64,000 nucleotides of DNA, taken from Oscillospiraceae bacterium. GTDB taxonomy: Bacteria > Bacillota > Clostridia > Oscillospirales > Ruminococcaceae. The notes beneath the pieces are model-generated. The model did no database searches, was not told where the DNA came from, and was given only the letters and a program-made list of their open reading frames with translations. The position numbers and the translations under genes were made by a program. Location: the NCBI GenBank assembly GCA_020054675.1, contig JAIHAL010000005.1:151183-215182 (forward strand), written 5' to 3'. Positions 8,709-16,927 of the stretch are shown piece after piece (the stretch's first letter is position 1; the number at the start of each line of letters is the position of its first letter).

Positions 8709-10031
8709 TTAAATTTCAGCGTCAACTTCGCTAAGCACCTTATCCATTTTAGCCATTTCCTCAGAAAGCTGCTCAGGAGTTATTATCAGCGGCGGAGCAA
8801 CAAGAACCATATTTTCATGGCTGTAAGTCATAAATCCCTGCTTTGCAAGCCTGCCGACAATTGATTTCATAACTCCTTTCGGGTCTGCGCCATAAGGAAC
8901 CAGCGGCTCTTTTGTAACCTTATCCCGAACCAGTTCAATTGCAGAAAACAAGCCTATGTACCTCACATCGCCGACGCATTTATGCTTTGCTTTAAGCTCT
9001 TCCAGCAGTTCCCCAAGCACCTTGCCGGACTTTTCAACATTTTCAAGCACATTGTTTTCATTGTAATAATTTATGCACGCGACACCGGCGGCGCAGGCAA
9101 GCGGATGCCCGCTGTAAGTAAGCCCGCAGGACAGCAGATTGTCATCAAAATAAGCGGCAATCTCCTTGCTGACAACCACTCCGCCAAGCTGTATGTAGCC
9201 GCAGGTGACTCCCTTTGCAAAAGTAACCATATCCGGCTTTACGCCGAAATGCTCAAACGCAAACATCTTCCCTGTTCTTCCGAATCCCGCCATTACCTCG
9301 TCGCAAATCATTATTATCCCGTAGTCGTCGCAAATTTTCCTAACGCCCTGCAAATACCCTTCCGGCGGAATAATCACGCCGTTTGAGCCTGTCACGGTTT
9401 CAAGCACTATTGCGGCAACATTTTGAGGGCCTTCATAGCAAACCTGCTCCCTTAATTTGTCAACGTAATATTCGGCAGCTTCCATTTCGGATGAAAATCT
9501 TATTTTTTCGCGGTAAAGATAAGGGTCGAAAAATTTTACAAATCCCGGGATCCCCGGCTCAAGCGGATACCTCCTCGGTTCGCCGGTAAGGTTCCCCGCC
9601 CCGAAAGTCGAGCCGTGATAGCTGCGGTAACGTGAAAACACTTTATTCCTGCCGGTGAACATCCTTGCCATTTTTACGGCATTTTCATTTGCATCCGCTC
9701 CGCCGTTTGTAAAAAACACTTTTCCCATATTGTCTGGCATAAGCTCCACAATCATTTTTGCAAGCTTTGCCCTTGGTTCGGATGCATATGCCGGAGAGAC
9801 AAAGCAATATTTTTCCGCCTGTTCCTTTATGGCATCAATTATTGCCCTGTTGCCGTGTCCCAGATTCAAATTCACAAGCTGGGACGACATATCGGAATAC
9901 CTGTTGCCTTCAAAATCCCAAAAATATATTCCCTCTCCGCCTTTTACCGGAATGGGGTTCAGGCCTTTTTGTTTTGACCAAGACTGCAAAGTATATTTAA
10001 CTGCGGTTTCTTTAATTTCCTGCGTCAGCAT
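8709..10031 (-). CDS. class III aminotransferase (candidate beta-alanine transaminase)
   Basis: A 440-residue fold-type I PLP enzyme. The pyridoxal region is seen as MICDEVMAGFGRTGK and the Schiff-base lysine in MVTFAKGVTCGYIQLGG. The N-terminus (LTQEIKETAVKYTLQSWSKQKG) resembles omega-amino-acid:pyruvate transaminases. I use the start at 10031, preceded by GGGAGATAATGAA, because the upstream in-frame ATG at 10100 lies inside pucR. In this operon the likely job is moving the amino group of beta-alanine (or 3-aminoisobutyrate) to an oxoacid, giving a semialdehyde for the next gene. Taurine or another omega-amine is the main alternative. Confidence 0.9.
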   Translation of the reverse strand: MLTQEIKETAVKYTLQSWSKQKGLNPIPVKGGEGIYFWDFEGNRYSDMSSQLVNLNLGHGNRAIIDAIKEQAEKYCFVSPAYASEPRAKLAKMIVELMPDNMGKVFFTNGGADANENAVKMARMFTGRNKVFSRYRSYHGSTFGAGNLTGEPRRYPLEPGIPGFVKFFDPYLYREKIRFSSEMEAAEYYVDKLREQVCYEGPQNVAAIVLETVTGSNGVIIPPEGYLQGVRKICDDYGIIMICDEVMAGFGRTGKMFAFEHFGVKPDMVTFAKGVTCGYIQLGGVVVSKEIAAYFDDNLLSCGLTYSGHPLACAAGVACINYYNENNVLENVEKSGKVLGELLEELKAKHKCVGDVRYIGLFSAIELVRDKVTKEPLVPYGADPKGVMKSIVGRLAKQGFMTYSHENMVLVAPPLIITPEQLSEEMAKMDKVLSEVDAEI

Positions 10032-10080
10032 TTCATTATCTCCCTTATTATAACTTAATTGCTTTTTTATTTCAACTTTT

Positions 10081-11238
10081 TTAAAGCAAATCCGAAACAT
10101 AAAAGGCTATCAGATATTTAAGTTTTTCCTTTTCGTCCAAATCTGTTTTGAGTATTTTCTTTATTTGCTTTATTTTATAATTTATAGTATTTCGGTGGAC
10201 ATAAGTTTTCTGCGCCACCGCCTGCACGCTTGAATTATTTTCTAAATAATTTCTCAATGTCTGTACATAATCGGTGCCGGATTTCTTATCCGCCGCTTCA
10301 AGCCTGCCAAGAGTTTCTTGGTAATATTCATGCAGAACTTCCCTGTCCTCCACCGAAACAAGCAGCTTGTATATGCCAAGATTTTGATAAAAAAGGCTTG
10401 GCTCGTTTTGCATTTTTGCAAGTTTTAAGGCGCAAACTGCCTTGTTGTATGCTGATGAAACAAACGGATACCCCTTTCCTGTCGGGCTTGCACCAATAAA
10501 AACACGGCAAATATTTTTAAACTTTTCGCATTCGGCATGGAGCGATTTAATAAAATCCCCCGCCGCCTTTGCATCAAAGTCATTAAGTATGGCAACCAAC
10601 ATATCTTCATTTATAAAAAGGCAAAACAATCTTCCGCTGCCGTTAAGTATGCGGTTGGCAGTGAATTTCAAATTGTTCAGAACTTCATCCTCATCGGTTT
10701 TAGCCAAAAATTCAGGCTTTGCCGCAATCACGCAATACTGGCTTTCGGGATAAAATCCCCTCCTTTCAAGCGTAGGCTTGTAGGATTTCACTTCATCCGG
10801 CGAATAAATAAGATTTTTAAAGGCGCCGGCAATGCCCACTTCTATTTCTTCATTTGCCACAATCCTATGGCAAAGGTCATAGGTTATGTCAATCAAATGC
10901 ACCGGCCAAGGCACCGTAAAAAGCGGAAACGATGTTTCCTCGCAATAGCTTATGACATTCTGCGGAACCGATGAAATATATGGCCCCACATTAAGCACAA
11001 GCCCGCTTGAATTTTTCTCCTGCAATTTCATTATAAATTCAAGCAGCCAATCCGTGCCTGAATGCGCTATCCCGGTAGTGAATACAAGCTCGTTCCCATG
11101 CAAAAACCTCGGCACTTCATGGTCCTCGATTATATGCACCCAGCGCACGAACTTTTCCATTCCTGCACTTCCCGCCACAAGCTTCATGCCATAGAGCTTC
11201 TCAACATTTGCGCAGACCCTTTTCATTGTAATAGCCAT
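10081..11238 (-). CDS. PucR family transcriptional regulator
   Basis: A 385-residue regulator with the PucR N-terminal domain (ITMKRVCANVEKLYGMKLVAGSAG, then HIIEDHEVPRFLHGNELVFTTG), a GGDEF-like middle region and a C-terminal helix-turn-helix of PucR type (LRNYLENNSSVQAVAQKTYVHRNTINYKIKQI). PucR proteins commonly activate or repress purine and pyrimidine catabolism in Firmicutes. It sits inside the operon between preA and the aminotransferase, so it probably autoregulates the pathway and may also act on the divergent ABC operon. AGGTGAG precedes the ATG. Confidence 0.92.
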   Translation of the reverse strand: MAITMKRVCANVEKLYGMKLVAGSAGMEKFVRWVHIIEDHEVPRFLHGNELVFTTGIAHSGTDWLLEFIMKLQEKNSSGLVLNVGPYISSVPQNVISYCEETSFPLFTVPWPVHLIDITYDLCHRIVANEEIEVGIAGAFKNLIYSPDEVKSYKPTLERRGFYPESQYCVIAAKPEFLAKTDEDEVLNNLKFTANRILNGSGRLFCLFINEDMLVAILNDFDAKAAGDFIKSLHAECEKFKNICRVFIGASPTGKGYPFVSSAYNKAVCALKLAKMQNEPSLFYQNLGIYKLLVSVEDREVLHEYYQETLGRLEAADKKSGTDYVQTLRNYLENNSSVQAVAQKTYVHRNTINYKIKQIKKILKTDLDEKEKLKYLIAFYVSDLL

Positions 11239-11258
11239 TGGCGCTCACCTTTTCAAAT

Positions 11259-12755
11259 TCAGCGTTTTAAAACCCTCTTTCCCGCAGAAATCGCCCCTGT
11301 CGGACATACGTGCAAACAAAGATGGCATCCCACGCACTCCTTGCCTAAAAGAGAAACTTTCCTTTCGGACTTATCCCATTTTATTGCCTGATGCCCGCCG
11401 TCCATGCAGGAAATATGGCATCTTCCGCAGCCGATGCATTTTTCTTTGTCGAAAACGGGGTAAACAATGCTTCCTCTGTCAAGCTTATCGGCAGGAACAA
11501 TGTTCGGAAGAGCTGCTCCAACCATCTCAGAAACCGATTTAAAGCCGTTTTCAAGCATATAAGCCGAAAGTCCGTCAATTAGGTCGTCAATTATCCGGTA
11601 TCCGTACTGCATTACAGCCGTCGTAACCTGTATGTTTGAGCAGCCGAGAAGTATGAATTCAATGGCGTCGCGCCATGTTTCAATCCCTCCCATGCCGCTT
11701 ATGGGGATTCCCGAAAGCCTTTTGTTCTGCGCCATATCGTTTATGAACCTCAGCGCTATCGGCTTCACCGCCTTGCCGGAATATCCCGAAACCGAGGATT
11801 TTCCCGCAACCGACGGAGTCGGACACAGCTGCGGCAAATCAATTGCCGTTATGCTTTTTATTGTATTTATTGCCGCAAGGCCATCCGCTCCGCCCTCAAC
11901 CGCGGCAATGGCCGCCGGTTCCATATTGCCCGTATTTGGAGTCATTTTGGCAAGAATCGGCAAAGATGAGCCCTTCCTTGTCATTTCCGTATAGCGCTTT
12001 ACAAGCTCGGGATTTTGCCCCACATCAGAACCAAGCCCCTCTCCGCTCATATGCGGGCAGGAAAAATTGCATTCTATTATATCCGCGCCGATTTCTTGGA
12101 CCGCTTTTGCAAGATAAGTCCATTCTTCGTCGTTTTGCCCCATTATTGAAGCAACTATGACTTTGTTTGGAAAATCCTTTTTGAGCCGCTGCATGAACTT
12201 TAAATTTTCTTCAAGCGGATGCTCGGCAATCTGCTCCAAATTCCTGAATCCAACAAAAGGCGTGCCCTCTTTCCCTATGGCATCAAAACGCGGAGAAACC
12301 TCTCTTGGGCGCAAAACACCTATGGTTTTGAAAACTACTCCTGCCCAGCCCATTTCAAGCGCCCTTGCGCACATTTCATAATTGCTTGCAACCACGGACG
12401 ATGAAAGGAAAAACGGGTTTTCGCATCTCACCCCGCAAAAATCCACCGACAAATCCGCCCTGCCGTCCGGCGGAGGCGTTATGCTCGATTTCACATAATC
12501 CGCCATTTTCTTTATCCTTATCGGTATGTTTGCGTTAAGGCAGGCTTTCTCACAAGCCGCCGAAATGCATCCCTCGCAGGAAGACATAAGCCTTGCAGCG
12601 CCCTTGGCATTGTCAAACCTAACCGCCCTTATAAATCTTGCCGGGTCCTCTCCGTGCGGGCAGGCCGCACTGCAAGGCGCATCATGGCATAAAAGGCAGC
12701 GGGATGCCTCCTCGTTCAATATCTTATGCGAAAATTTGGAAAGTGAATTTTTCAT
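11259..12755 (-). CDS. preA: dihydropyrimidine dehydrogenase PreA with an extra N-terminal Fe-S domain
   Basis: About 498 residues. From the N-terminus: an Fe-S domain with two cysteine groups (CLLCHDAPCSAACP and CEGCISAACEKACL) like the one that normally precedes the FAD domain in PreT/GltD or eukaryotic DPD; an FMN-binding barrel with the DPD-type active-site loop ECNFSCPHMSGEG containing the catalytic cysteine; and a C-terminal two-cluster ferredoxin domain (CIGCGRCHISC, CVGCHLCLHVC). Expected reaction: reversible reduction of uracil/thymine to the 5,6-dihydro form. The FAD/NAD(P)H domain is missing and no preT lies nearby, so the electron donor is open. Start at 12755 chosen for its AAAGGCG site. 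Confidence 0.9.
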   Translation of the reverse strand: MKNSLSKFSHKILNEEASRCLLCHDAPCSAACPHGEDPARFIRAVRFDNAKGAARLMSSCEGCISAACEKACLNANIPIRIKKMADYVKSSITPPPDGRADLSVDFCGVRCENPFFLSSSVVASNYEMCARALEMGWAGVVFKTIGVLRPREVSPRFDAIGKEGTPFVGFRNLEQIAEHPLEENLKFMQRLKKDFPNKVIVASIMGQNDEEWTYLAKAVQEIGADIIECNFSCPHMSGEGLGSDVGQNPELVKRYTEMTRKGSSLPILAKMTPNTGNMEPAAIAAVEGGADGLAAINTIKSITAIDLPQLCPTPSVAGKSSVSGYSGKAVKPIALRFINDMAQNKRLSGIPISGMGGIETWRDAIEFILLGCSNIQVTTAVMQYGYRIIDDLIDGLSAYMLENGFKSVSEMVGAALPNIVPADKLDRGSIVYPVFDKEKCIGCGRCHISCMDGGHQAIKWDKSERKVSLLGKECVGCHLCLHVCPTGAISAGKRVLKR

Positions 12756-12779
12756 AAAACCACGCCTTTGCATTAAAAT

Positions 12780-14147
12780 TTATTTTCTCGGAATTCTCTT
12801 TACAAATTTGCCCCATCCGGCTTCTCCGACAAATTTTCCGTTGTCATAAACAAGTTTTCCTCTTGAAAAGGTTTTTTCGGGATATCCGCTGAATTTTACG
12901 CCTTCCCAAATTGTATGGTCATAGTCGGAGTGCATATTTGAGCAAGAAACCGTAAATTCCTTCTTGGGGTCGTAAATCACTATGTCGGCATCATATCCCG
13001 GCGTCAGATTTCCCTTTCTTGCGCATCCGAAGATTTTTGCCGGATTGAAGGAGCATACTTCAACCGCCTTTGAAAATGAGATTTCCCCCTTGTTTGCAGC
13101 ATCAAGCATAAACGGGTACAGGTTCTCAACTCCCGCGCAGCCGTTTGGGATTTTGGTGAAATCATCCTTGCCCCAGTCCTTTTCATAGCTCATAAAAGGG
13201 CAATGGTCGGTCGCCACAACGGAAATATCCCCCCTTTTAAGAGCCTGCCAAAGCGCTTTGCGGCTCTCCTCGCCTTTCATTGGCGGTGAGCATACAAAAT
13301 TCCTGCCGTCCTCGCGCTTGTAAACCTCGTTTGTAAAATAAAGGTACTGCGGGCAGGTTTCGGCATAAATTTCATAACCCTCGCTTCTTGCCTTTGAAAC
13401 AGCTTCTGCCCCCTCCTTGTTTGCAAGGTGGACTATGTAGAGCGGAGCGTTTAATGACTTTGCCCAGTGTATTGCCCTTATGTCGGCTTCAGCTTCGACA
13501 AATTCCGGCCTGCTCATGTAGTGGTACCATGCGCTGGTTTTGCCCTCCGAAAGATACTTTGATACTCTTGCATCTATAAGGTCGGGATTTTCAGCATGAA
13601 CGTTTGTAAGAGTACCTGCCTCCTTTGACTTTTCAAGGATTTTTGCCAGCGTGCCATCATCAACCATCATATTTTCCTTTTTGTAAACCATAAAGCATTT
13701 AAAGCTTGGCACGCCGTATTCAGCGGCGGCGGAAAATTCATCAAGCAATTCCCCGCCGTTCAAATCCGTTATCGCGCAGTGAAAGGCATAATCGACGCAG
13801 GCTTCATTTTCAGCCATTTTATTGCGCTCTTCAACAGTCTGTACAATCCCTTTTCCTTTTCTTTGGATTGCATAATCAAAAACCGTTGTAACCCCGCCGC
13901 ATGCGGCTGCCCTTGTGCCTGAAAAATATCCATCGGCGGAAACAGTCCCTCCGAAAGGCATTGCGAGATGGGTATGCACATCTATTGCTCCGGGAAGGAC
14001 ATATTTGCCCGATGCGTCGACAACCTGCGCCCCGGTTTCGTCAAAGCCTTTTCCTATGGCGGCGATAATTCCGTCTTTTACGGCTATATCAGCCTCATAA
14101 ACTTCAACAGGCGAAACGATTTTTCCATTTTTTATAATCAAATCCAT
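12780..14147 (-). CDS. hydA: dihydropyrimidinase (D-hydantoinase)
   Basis: A 455-residue cyclic amidohydrolase. Binuclear metal site motifs are visible: DVHTHLAMPFGG (first His pair), SFKCFMVYK (carbamylated lysine region), the HAEN and YIVHLANKEG histidines, and ATDHCPFMSYEKDW (Asp). It opens dihydrouracil/dihydrothymine to N-carbamoyl-beta-amino acids in the cytoplasm. It lies 9 bp after the M20 hydrolase and 24 bp before preA in one operon, matching consecutive pathway steps. Hydantoins are an alternative substrate class of the same fold. Confidence 0.94.
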   Translation of the reverse strand: MDLIIKNGKIVSPVEVYEADIAVKDGIIAAIGKGFDETGAQVVDASGKYVLPGAIDVHTHLAMPFGGTVSADGYFSGTRAAACGGVTTVFDYAIQRKGKGIVQTVEERNKMAENEACVDYAFHCAITDLNGGELLDEFSAAAEYGVPSFKCFMVYKKENMMVDDGTLAKILEKSKEAGTLTNVHAENPDLIDARVSKYLSEGKTSAWYHYMSRPEFVEAEADIRAIHWAKSLNAPLYIVHLANKEGAEAVSKARSEGYEIYAETCPQYLYFTNEVYKREDGRNFVCSPPMKGEESRKALWQALKRGDISVVATDHCPFMSYEKDWGKDDFTKIPNGCAGVENLYPFMLDAANKGEISFSKAVEVCSFNPAKIFGCARKGNLTPGYDADIVIYDPKKEFTVSCSNMHSDYDHTIWEGVKFSGYPEKTFSRGKLVYDNGKFVGEAGWGKFVKRIPRK

Positions 14148-14156
14148 AGCTCTTCC

Positions 14157-15485
14157 CTACCATTCTACCTTTTCAAATGCTTCAAGCCCCTGTTCGGACA
14201 CATTAAGAAAAATTGCCGCATTTCCCGCAAGAGCTTTTTTCATAAAATCGGTGCGGCACTTGTCATACGGTGTATGCGCATACTGTTCCTGCATGGGAGA
14301 ATAGCCTATTGTAGGCTTGCGGTCTATTCCGCAGGTCTTGCTGCCGTCGGTCCCGAAATCCCAATAGCCGTACTTGACAGGCTGGCCCAGAGCCGAAAGC
14401 GCCTCAGACGCCGCTTTGACAAAAGGATGGTCGGTGCTTATCTTCCATGGGTTCATATACTTTACAGCCTCACATGAAACTCCGGTATAAGAAACTTCGG
14501 TTGCTGTTTTTACTTTTACGTCCGCACGGAATTCCGGGTCCTTTGCGGCAAGCTCGTCAATTATTGCTTGAACCTCGGCAATTACGCTTTCAACAGTTTC
14601 TCCGGGAATTGTCCTTCTGTCAATGGAAAGCATGCACTTATCGGGAACAATGGAAAGCGCTCCCGGCGAACATTCTATTATATTGAGCGAAACGGATGCT
14701 TTTCCAAGCTGAGGGTCAACCGGAAGCGACGGATAAAGCTCATCTTTCAGCTTTTCAATTAAAGGGATTGCCTTGTATATTGCGTTGATTCCAAGCCAAG
14801 GCGCACTGCCGTGCGATGTCCTGCCGTAAACCGTGATAAGAAGCTCTACCCTGCCCCTATGACCGCAGTAAATTTTAAGCGAAGTTGCCTCCGATGAAAC
14901 CATTGCGTCATAAGAAAGCCCTTTTTCAGCAAAAGTTTTGTCTATAAGATATTTCATGCCAACCATTTCCGCAGGTTCTTCCTGAACAACGCCTGTAAAC
15001 ATGAATGTTCCCTTTATCGGAACGCCTTGCGCCCTCAATTTGGCTATAAGACCTCCGGCATAAATTTGCACTGCCTCCCCGCATTTCACATCCGATGCAG
15101 CCCTTCCGTGAATGCATTCGACAAGCTCTTTCACTGTTTTTTCCTGGTCGTCGGCCTCACATACGTCAATTGCTCCGCCGTAAGGGTCGTATCCTTGCCA
15201 GTTTGCGCTGTCGCCGGGGCTTACATGGTCCATATGGGAATTGTACATTATGGTCGGGCCGGGAAGCGTGCCTTTAACAAGTCCCACAACATTGCCCTGT
15301 TCATCGCGGAAAACTTCATCATAGCCAAGCTTTTTCATTTCTTCCATATCCAGGTCGGCAAGATTTTTTTCCGTTCCGCTGATGCTTGGAGTCTGCACAA
15401 GCTTTTGCGCAAACTTTACCATTTCCGGATAAAGTTCCTCCGCCGCAGCGTTGATTTTTTCCACAAGATTTTTTTCCATTTTCAT
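14157..15485 (-). CDS. M20 family metallohydrolase (YgeY-like; candidate N-carbamoyl-beta-alanine amidohydrolase)
   Basis: A 442-residue M20 metallopeptidase-fold enzyme. It shows the first metal motif (MYNSHMDHVSPGD), the catalytic glutamate pair (FTGVVQEEPAEMVG), a dimerisation-domain histidine region (GRTSHGSAPWLGINA) and a late metal-binding stretch. It is closest in feel to YgeY, a hydrolase often found beside hydantoinase/purine clusters. As first gene of the operon, directly before dihydropyrimidinase, it is the only candidate for the third pyrimidine step, loss of the carbamoyl group to give beta-alanine. Classical nitrilase-type or HyuC-type ureidopropionases are absent. AAGGAAGG is well placed before the start. 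Confidence 0.85.
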   Translation of the reverse strand: MKMEKNLVEKINAAAEELYPEMVKFAQKLVQTPSISGTEKNLADLDMEEMKKLGYDEVFRDEQGNVVGLVKGTLPGPTIMYNSHMDHVSPGDSANWQGYDPYGGAIDVCEADDQEKTVKELVECIHGRAASDVKCGEAVQIYAGGLIAKLRAQGVPIKGTFMFTGVVQEEPAEMVGMKYLIDKTFAEKGLSYDAMVSSEATSLKIYCGHRGRVELLITVYGRTSHGSAPWLGINAIYKAIPLIEKLKDELYPSLPVDPQLGKASVSLNIIECSPGALSIVPDKCMLSIDRRTIPGETVESVIAEVQAIIDELAAKDPEFRADVKVKTATEVSYTGVSCEAVKYMNPWKISTDHPFVKAASEALSALGQPVKYGYWDFGTDGSKTCGIDRKPTIGYSPMQEQYAHTPYDKCRTDFMKKALAGNAAIFLNVSEQGLEAFEKVEW

Positions 15486-15638
15486 GACACAACCTTCCTT
15501 TCAATATTTTATATGACGCCAATTTGCAAGTTGTTGTAAATCGTCTTTCATATATCTTTGTTAAAATAAACTTTCCGAAGCCTTGCCATTTCAAGACCAA
15601 AGAAAATCCTCACCTTTGAGAAATCCCTGTTTTCTGAG

Positions 15639-15684
15639 AAAAATCAAAAGGCGCAGATGATTTTACACATCTGCGCCTTTGCAA
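15639..15684 (-). terminator. leader hairpin/attenuator of the pyrimidine degradation operon
   Basis: On the minus strand TTGCAAAGGCGCAGATG is followed by an 8-nt loop and CATCTGCGCCTTTT, a perfect 13-bp stem (15647-15659 with 15668-15680), then a T-rich run. It lies about 30 nt after the predicted transcript start and about 150 nt before the first gene. That arrangement suits attenuation rather than gene-end termination. Confidence 0.6.
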
Positions 15685-15716
15685 GACTTCAAAAAGCATT
15701 TTCTTTTGTTTTTTGT

Positions 15717-15745
15717 ACTATAGCATAGTTTGGCCGTCCTGTCAA
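15717..15745 (-). promoter_or_regulatory. promoter of the pyrimidine degradation operon
   Basis: Minus strand: consensus TTGACA (15740-15745), 17-bp spacer, TATAGT (15717-15722) with an extended TG. No other strong promoter was found within the eight-gene operon down to 6154. Confidence 0.75.
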
Positions 15746-16004
15746 CCCCTCAAAACCGCCCATAAAAAATCGTCATTTTGACTAATTCAAAAGCGGATTT
15801 TTTCTTTATGAATCCATAATTCAAAATTCAAATTCTTTAAAACATCGAAATATAGGCATTTTTTATTAGTAAATTTTGCACAAATATATTAAGCGGAAAA
15901 TTTGTTTTAATCGGCTTTTTTAAAATTCCGATGTGCCAAAGCACAAAGCAAATCCTTAAAGCGAAGATTTTGGCATAAAAAATATTTTTTTGAATTTTTG
16001 CCTA

Positions 16005-16033
16005 TTGAAACTTGCAAAATTAAATGCTATAAT
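16005..16033 (+). promoter_or_regulatory. promoter of the divergent ABC importer operon
   Basis: TTGAAA (16005-16010), 17-bp spacer, consensus TATAAT (16028-16033) with an extended TG. The transcript should start near 16040, which puts the hairpin at 16095 inside the leader. Confidence 0.75.
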
Positions 16034-16094
16034 ACAATCAAAGTTTTGCAAGCCCCCCTCGGATTGCAATATCTTTTCCACACAAACAAATTGC

Positions 16095-16133
16095 AAAGGC
16101 GCAGTTGAATTTTTCATCTGCGCCTTTTCTTTA
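16095..16133 (+). terminator. leader hairpin/attenuator of the ABC importer operon
   Basis: AAAGGCGCAG (16095-16104) pairs with CTGCGCCTTT (16118-16127). After one T-T mismatch the stem continues for a few more pairs, and a T-rich run follows. The block TTGCAAAGGCGCAG is identical to the one in the divergent leader and has the same orientation relative to transcription. The hexamer TTGCAA, self-complementary, occurs twice earlier in the leader (near 16045 and 16063) and could form alternative pairings. Confidence 0.6.
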
Positions 16134-16154
16134 TTCTGTTAGGAGGATGCCGCC

Positions 16155-16925
16155 ATGAACAACACACCGGAAATTACAATAAAAAACGTAAGCATGGTTT
16201 ACAACGACAAGGGAAGGGATGTCACCGCCCTTTCAAATGTAAGCCTTGAAATACAAAAGGGAGAATTCATTTCACTGCTCGGACCGTCAGGATGCGGAAA
16301 AACTACACTTTTAAGGATTATAGCAGACCTTTTGCAGCCGACCTCCGGCACTGTTGAAGTCTGCGGGAAATCCCCCCGCGAGGTGCGTCTTGAAAAAAAA
16401 TACGGAATAGTGTTCCAAAGCCCTGTGCTTTACGATTGGAGAACCGTAAGGAAAAACATCTGCCTGCCGCTTGAACTCATGAAAATAGACAAAGCAGAGC
16501 AAAACAACCGTGTCGATGCCTTGCTGGAAATGATAGGACTTGAAAAATTCCAAAACCATTATCCCAACCAGTTGAGCGGAGGAATGCAGCAAAGGGTCGG
16601 CATAGCGCGCGCACTTGCAATACAGCCGGAAATACTGCTTATGGATGAGCCTTTTTCGGCGCTTGACGAATTCACTCGCGAAAAGCTCAACGAAGACCTT
16701 TTAAGAATTTGGAGAAAAACAAACAAAACCGTTATATTCGTAACCCACAGCATTGCCGAATCGGTTTTCCTTTCCGACAGGGTATGCGTGCTTTCTCCCC
16801 ATCCGGGAAGGCTTTCGGCAGTGGTAGACATAGACCTTCCCCGCCCGCGCACAAAGGAAATGCGCGAAAGCCCTGAATTTTTCAATCTTGTCACAAAAAT
16901 AAGAAACAGCTTCGAGGGGGTATGA
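16155..16925 (+). CDS. ABC transporter ATP-binding protein (NitT/TauT type)
   Basis: A 256-residue ATPase with Walker A (GPSGCGKTTLLR), the LSGGMQQRVGIARAL signature, Walker B (ILLMDEPFSALD) and the switch histidine (VFVTHSIAESVFLSD). It resembles SsuB/TauB/ThiZ proteins. It energises the two permeases that follow with overlapping or touching reading frames. AGGAGGATGCCGCC precedes the start. Together with genes at 16928, 17707 and 18500 it forms a complete importer. Confidence 0.94.
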   Translation: MNNTPEITIKNVSMVYNDKGRDVTALSNVSLEIQKGEFISLLGPSGCGKTTLLRIIADLLQPTSGTVEVCGKSPREVRLEKKYGIVFQSPVLYDWRTVRKNICLPLELMKIDKAEQNNRVDALLEMIGLEKFQNHYPNQLSGGMQQRVGIARALAIQPEILLMDEPFSALDEFTREKLNEDLLRIWRKTNKTVIFVTHSIAESVFLSDRVCVLSPHPGRLSAVVDIDLPRPRTKEMRESPEFFNLVTKIRNSFEGV

Positions 16926-16927
16926 GC

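Larger units (their letters stand above)
15486..16154. promoter_or_regulatory. divergent control region of the pyrimidine operon and ABC operon
   Basis: This 669-bp gene-free stretch contains one strong promoter in each direction (15717-15745 minus and 16005-16033 plus), two nearly identical GC-rich hairpins placed in the two leaders (15639-15684 and 16095-16133), and about 250 bp of AT-rich DNA between the promoters with no ORF worth calling. The minus leader is about 220 nt, the plus leader about 115 nt. Confidence 0.8.

Noticed and set aside
10032..10100. Earlier ATG at 10100 for the aminotransferase
   Set aside because: It would extend the protein into the end of pucR and add 23 residues atypical of the family; the ATG at 10031 has a good GGGAGA site.
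15486..16154. PyrR-dependent or known riboswitch leader
   Set aside because: Neither leader shows the PyrR anti-antiterminator loop consensus, nor a thiamine, purine or preQ1 aptamer core that I can recognise.
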